In this document: one piece after another, positions 34,513 to 35,092 of the stretch
Numbering within the stretch: the stretch's first letter is position 1
Layout: every line of letters begins with the position of its first letter
Program-made: the position numbers and the translations under genes
The notes under the pieces: model-generated
The model's database searches: none
What the model was told of the DNA's origin: nothing
What the model saw: only the letters and a program-made list of their open reading frames with translations
Origin: Candidatus Tayloriibacteriota bacterium
Lineage (GTDB): Bacteria > Patescibacteriota > Minisyncoccia > Phycocordibacterales > CAIRYW01
Assembly (NCBI GenBank): GCA_029288615.1
Contig: JARIGV010000025.1
Coordinates: forward strand, 1 to 35,092
Length of the DNA stretch: 35,092 bases
Reading direction: 5' to 3'

Positions 34513-34545
34513 CCAGCCCCACAAAGGCTGGAATTTTTTTTATAA
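34513..34545 (+). terminator. Rho-independent terminator
   Basis: CCAGCcccacaaaGGCTGG followed by AATTTTTTTTATA. Confidence 0.75.
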
Positions 34546-34616
34546 AAAACAAAAGGACCATCAAATGCTTCATATAAATTGACAATAACGAATTATTTGG
34601 GTTAACTTGCCTCATT

Positions 34617-35075
34617 ATGTCTTCGTTCATTTTAGCTGTCATAAAGCTCGGAAACCTCAACAACCAAATGTTTACCTACACCATCACTCTCAGCGGTGTA
34701 GGACAAAAACAAGAGGTATTATGTGAAATCTTCTACCCTCTCGATCCAGAAAAAATGGAACAACGGGTCTCGACTCAACCTCAAAACACAGATCTTTTCA
34801 ATTTCACCGCGTCGCAAAAGACCGCAGAAGAAATTGAGACCCATAAAGAAGAGCTGGGTGCAGAATTGCTCTCGATCGGCGAAGTAATACCGAACGCCAA
34901 GATCCATTCGGGAGTTGTGAGTCTTATTTTCAGCATTACCTCAAAATTTGGACTTCTCTCCCCTCATCTTCTTCAGAACTTTCCCTACCTCTGGCAAGAA
35001 GACGCAGAATTTCACTTCAAGCTTCCGGTCACCAACGAAAGCCAAATAGTGAAGTTCTTCGAGGCTCTTAAGTAA
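34617..35075 (+). CDS. hypothetical protein, 152 aa
   Basis: ATG ORF; TTGACA-N17-TTAACT upstream (34579-34607); internal ATG at 34668 possible. Confidence 0.6.
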   Translation: MSSFILAVIKLGNLNNQMFTYTITLSGVGQKQEVLCEIFYPLDPEKMEQRVSTQPQNTDLFNFTASQKTAEEIETHKEELGAELLSIGEVIPNAKIHSGVVSLIFSITSKFGLLSPHLLQNFPYLWQEDAEFHFKLPVTNESQIVKFFEALK

Positions 35076-35092
35076 ATAATCCACCCATGTTG

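Noticed and set aside
1-35092. tRNA or rRNA genes
   Set aside because: No convincing cloverleaf or conserved rRNA sequence was seen in intergenic regions, although no tRNA-finding program could be run.

Overview
This 35 kb window looks like chromosomal sequence from a Candidate Phyla Radiation (Patescibacteria, Parcubacteria-like) bacterium. That placement is inference from gene content: the spc operon has no rpmD/L30, the adenylate kinase is short, and there is a very large Ser/Thr-rich surface protein. Recognisable blocks: (i) infC-rpmI-rplT; (ii) an S10/spc-type ribosomal protein cluster on the minus strand (S19-L22-S3-L16-L29-S17-L14-L24-L5 // S14-S8-L6-L18-S5-L15-SecY-Adk-MetAP); (iii) ndk, a beta-CASP metallo-beta-lactamase nuclease, a LOG-like protein, a metallophosphoesterase, a class A beta-lactamase-like hydrolase and a histidine phosphatase; (iv) a VirB4/VirD4-like ATPase beside a 2009-aa repeat-rich, discoidin-like, Peptidase_S74-terminated surface or fibre protein; (v) several orphan genes in G+C-richer islands with CA-rich leaders lacking a Shine-Dalgarno sequence. 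Main leads: the giant S74 fibre/adhesin next to a secretion ATPase; a promoter-plus-terminator-bounded structured RNA at about 12722-12926; interruption of the spc operon between L5 and S14 by a cassette that includes opposite-strand genes and a degenerate receiver-like protein; an interleaved (pseudoknot-capable) inverted-repeat element upstream of infC; and a TTG-start infC with a hairpin that could hide its Shine-Dalgarno. All calls are from reading the sequence by eye; no database search or folding software was run.
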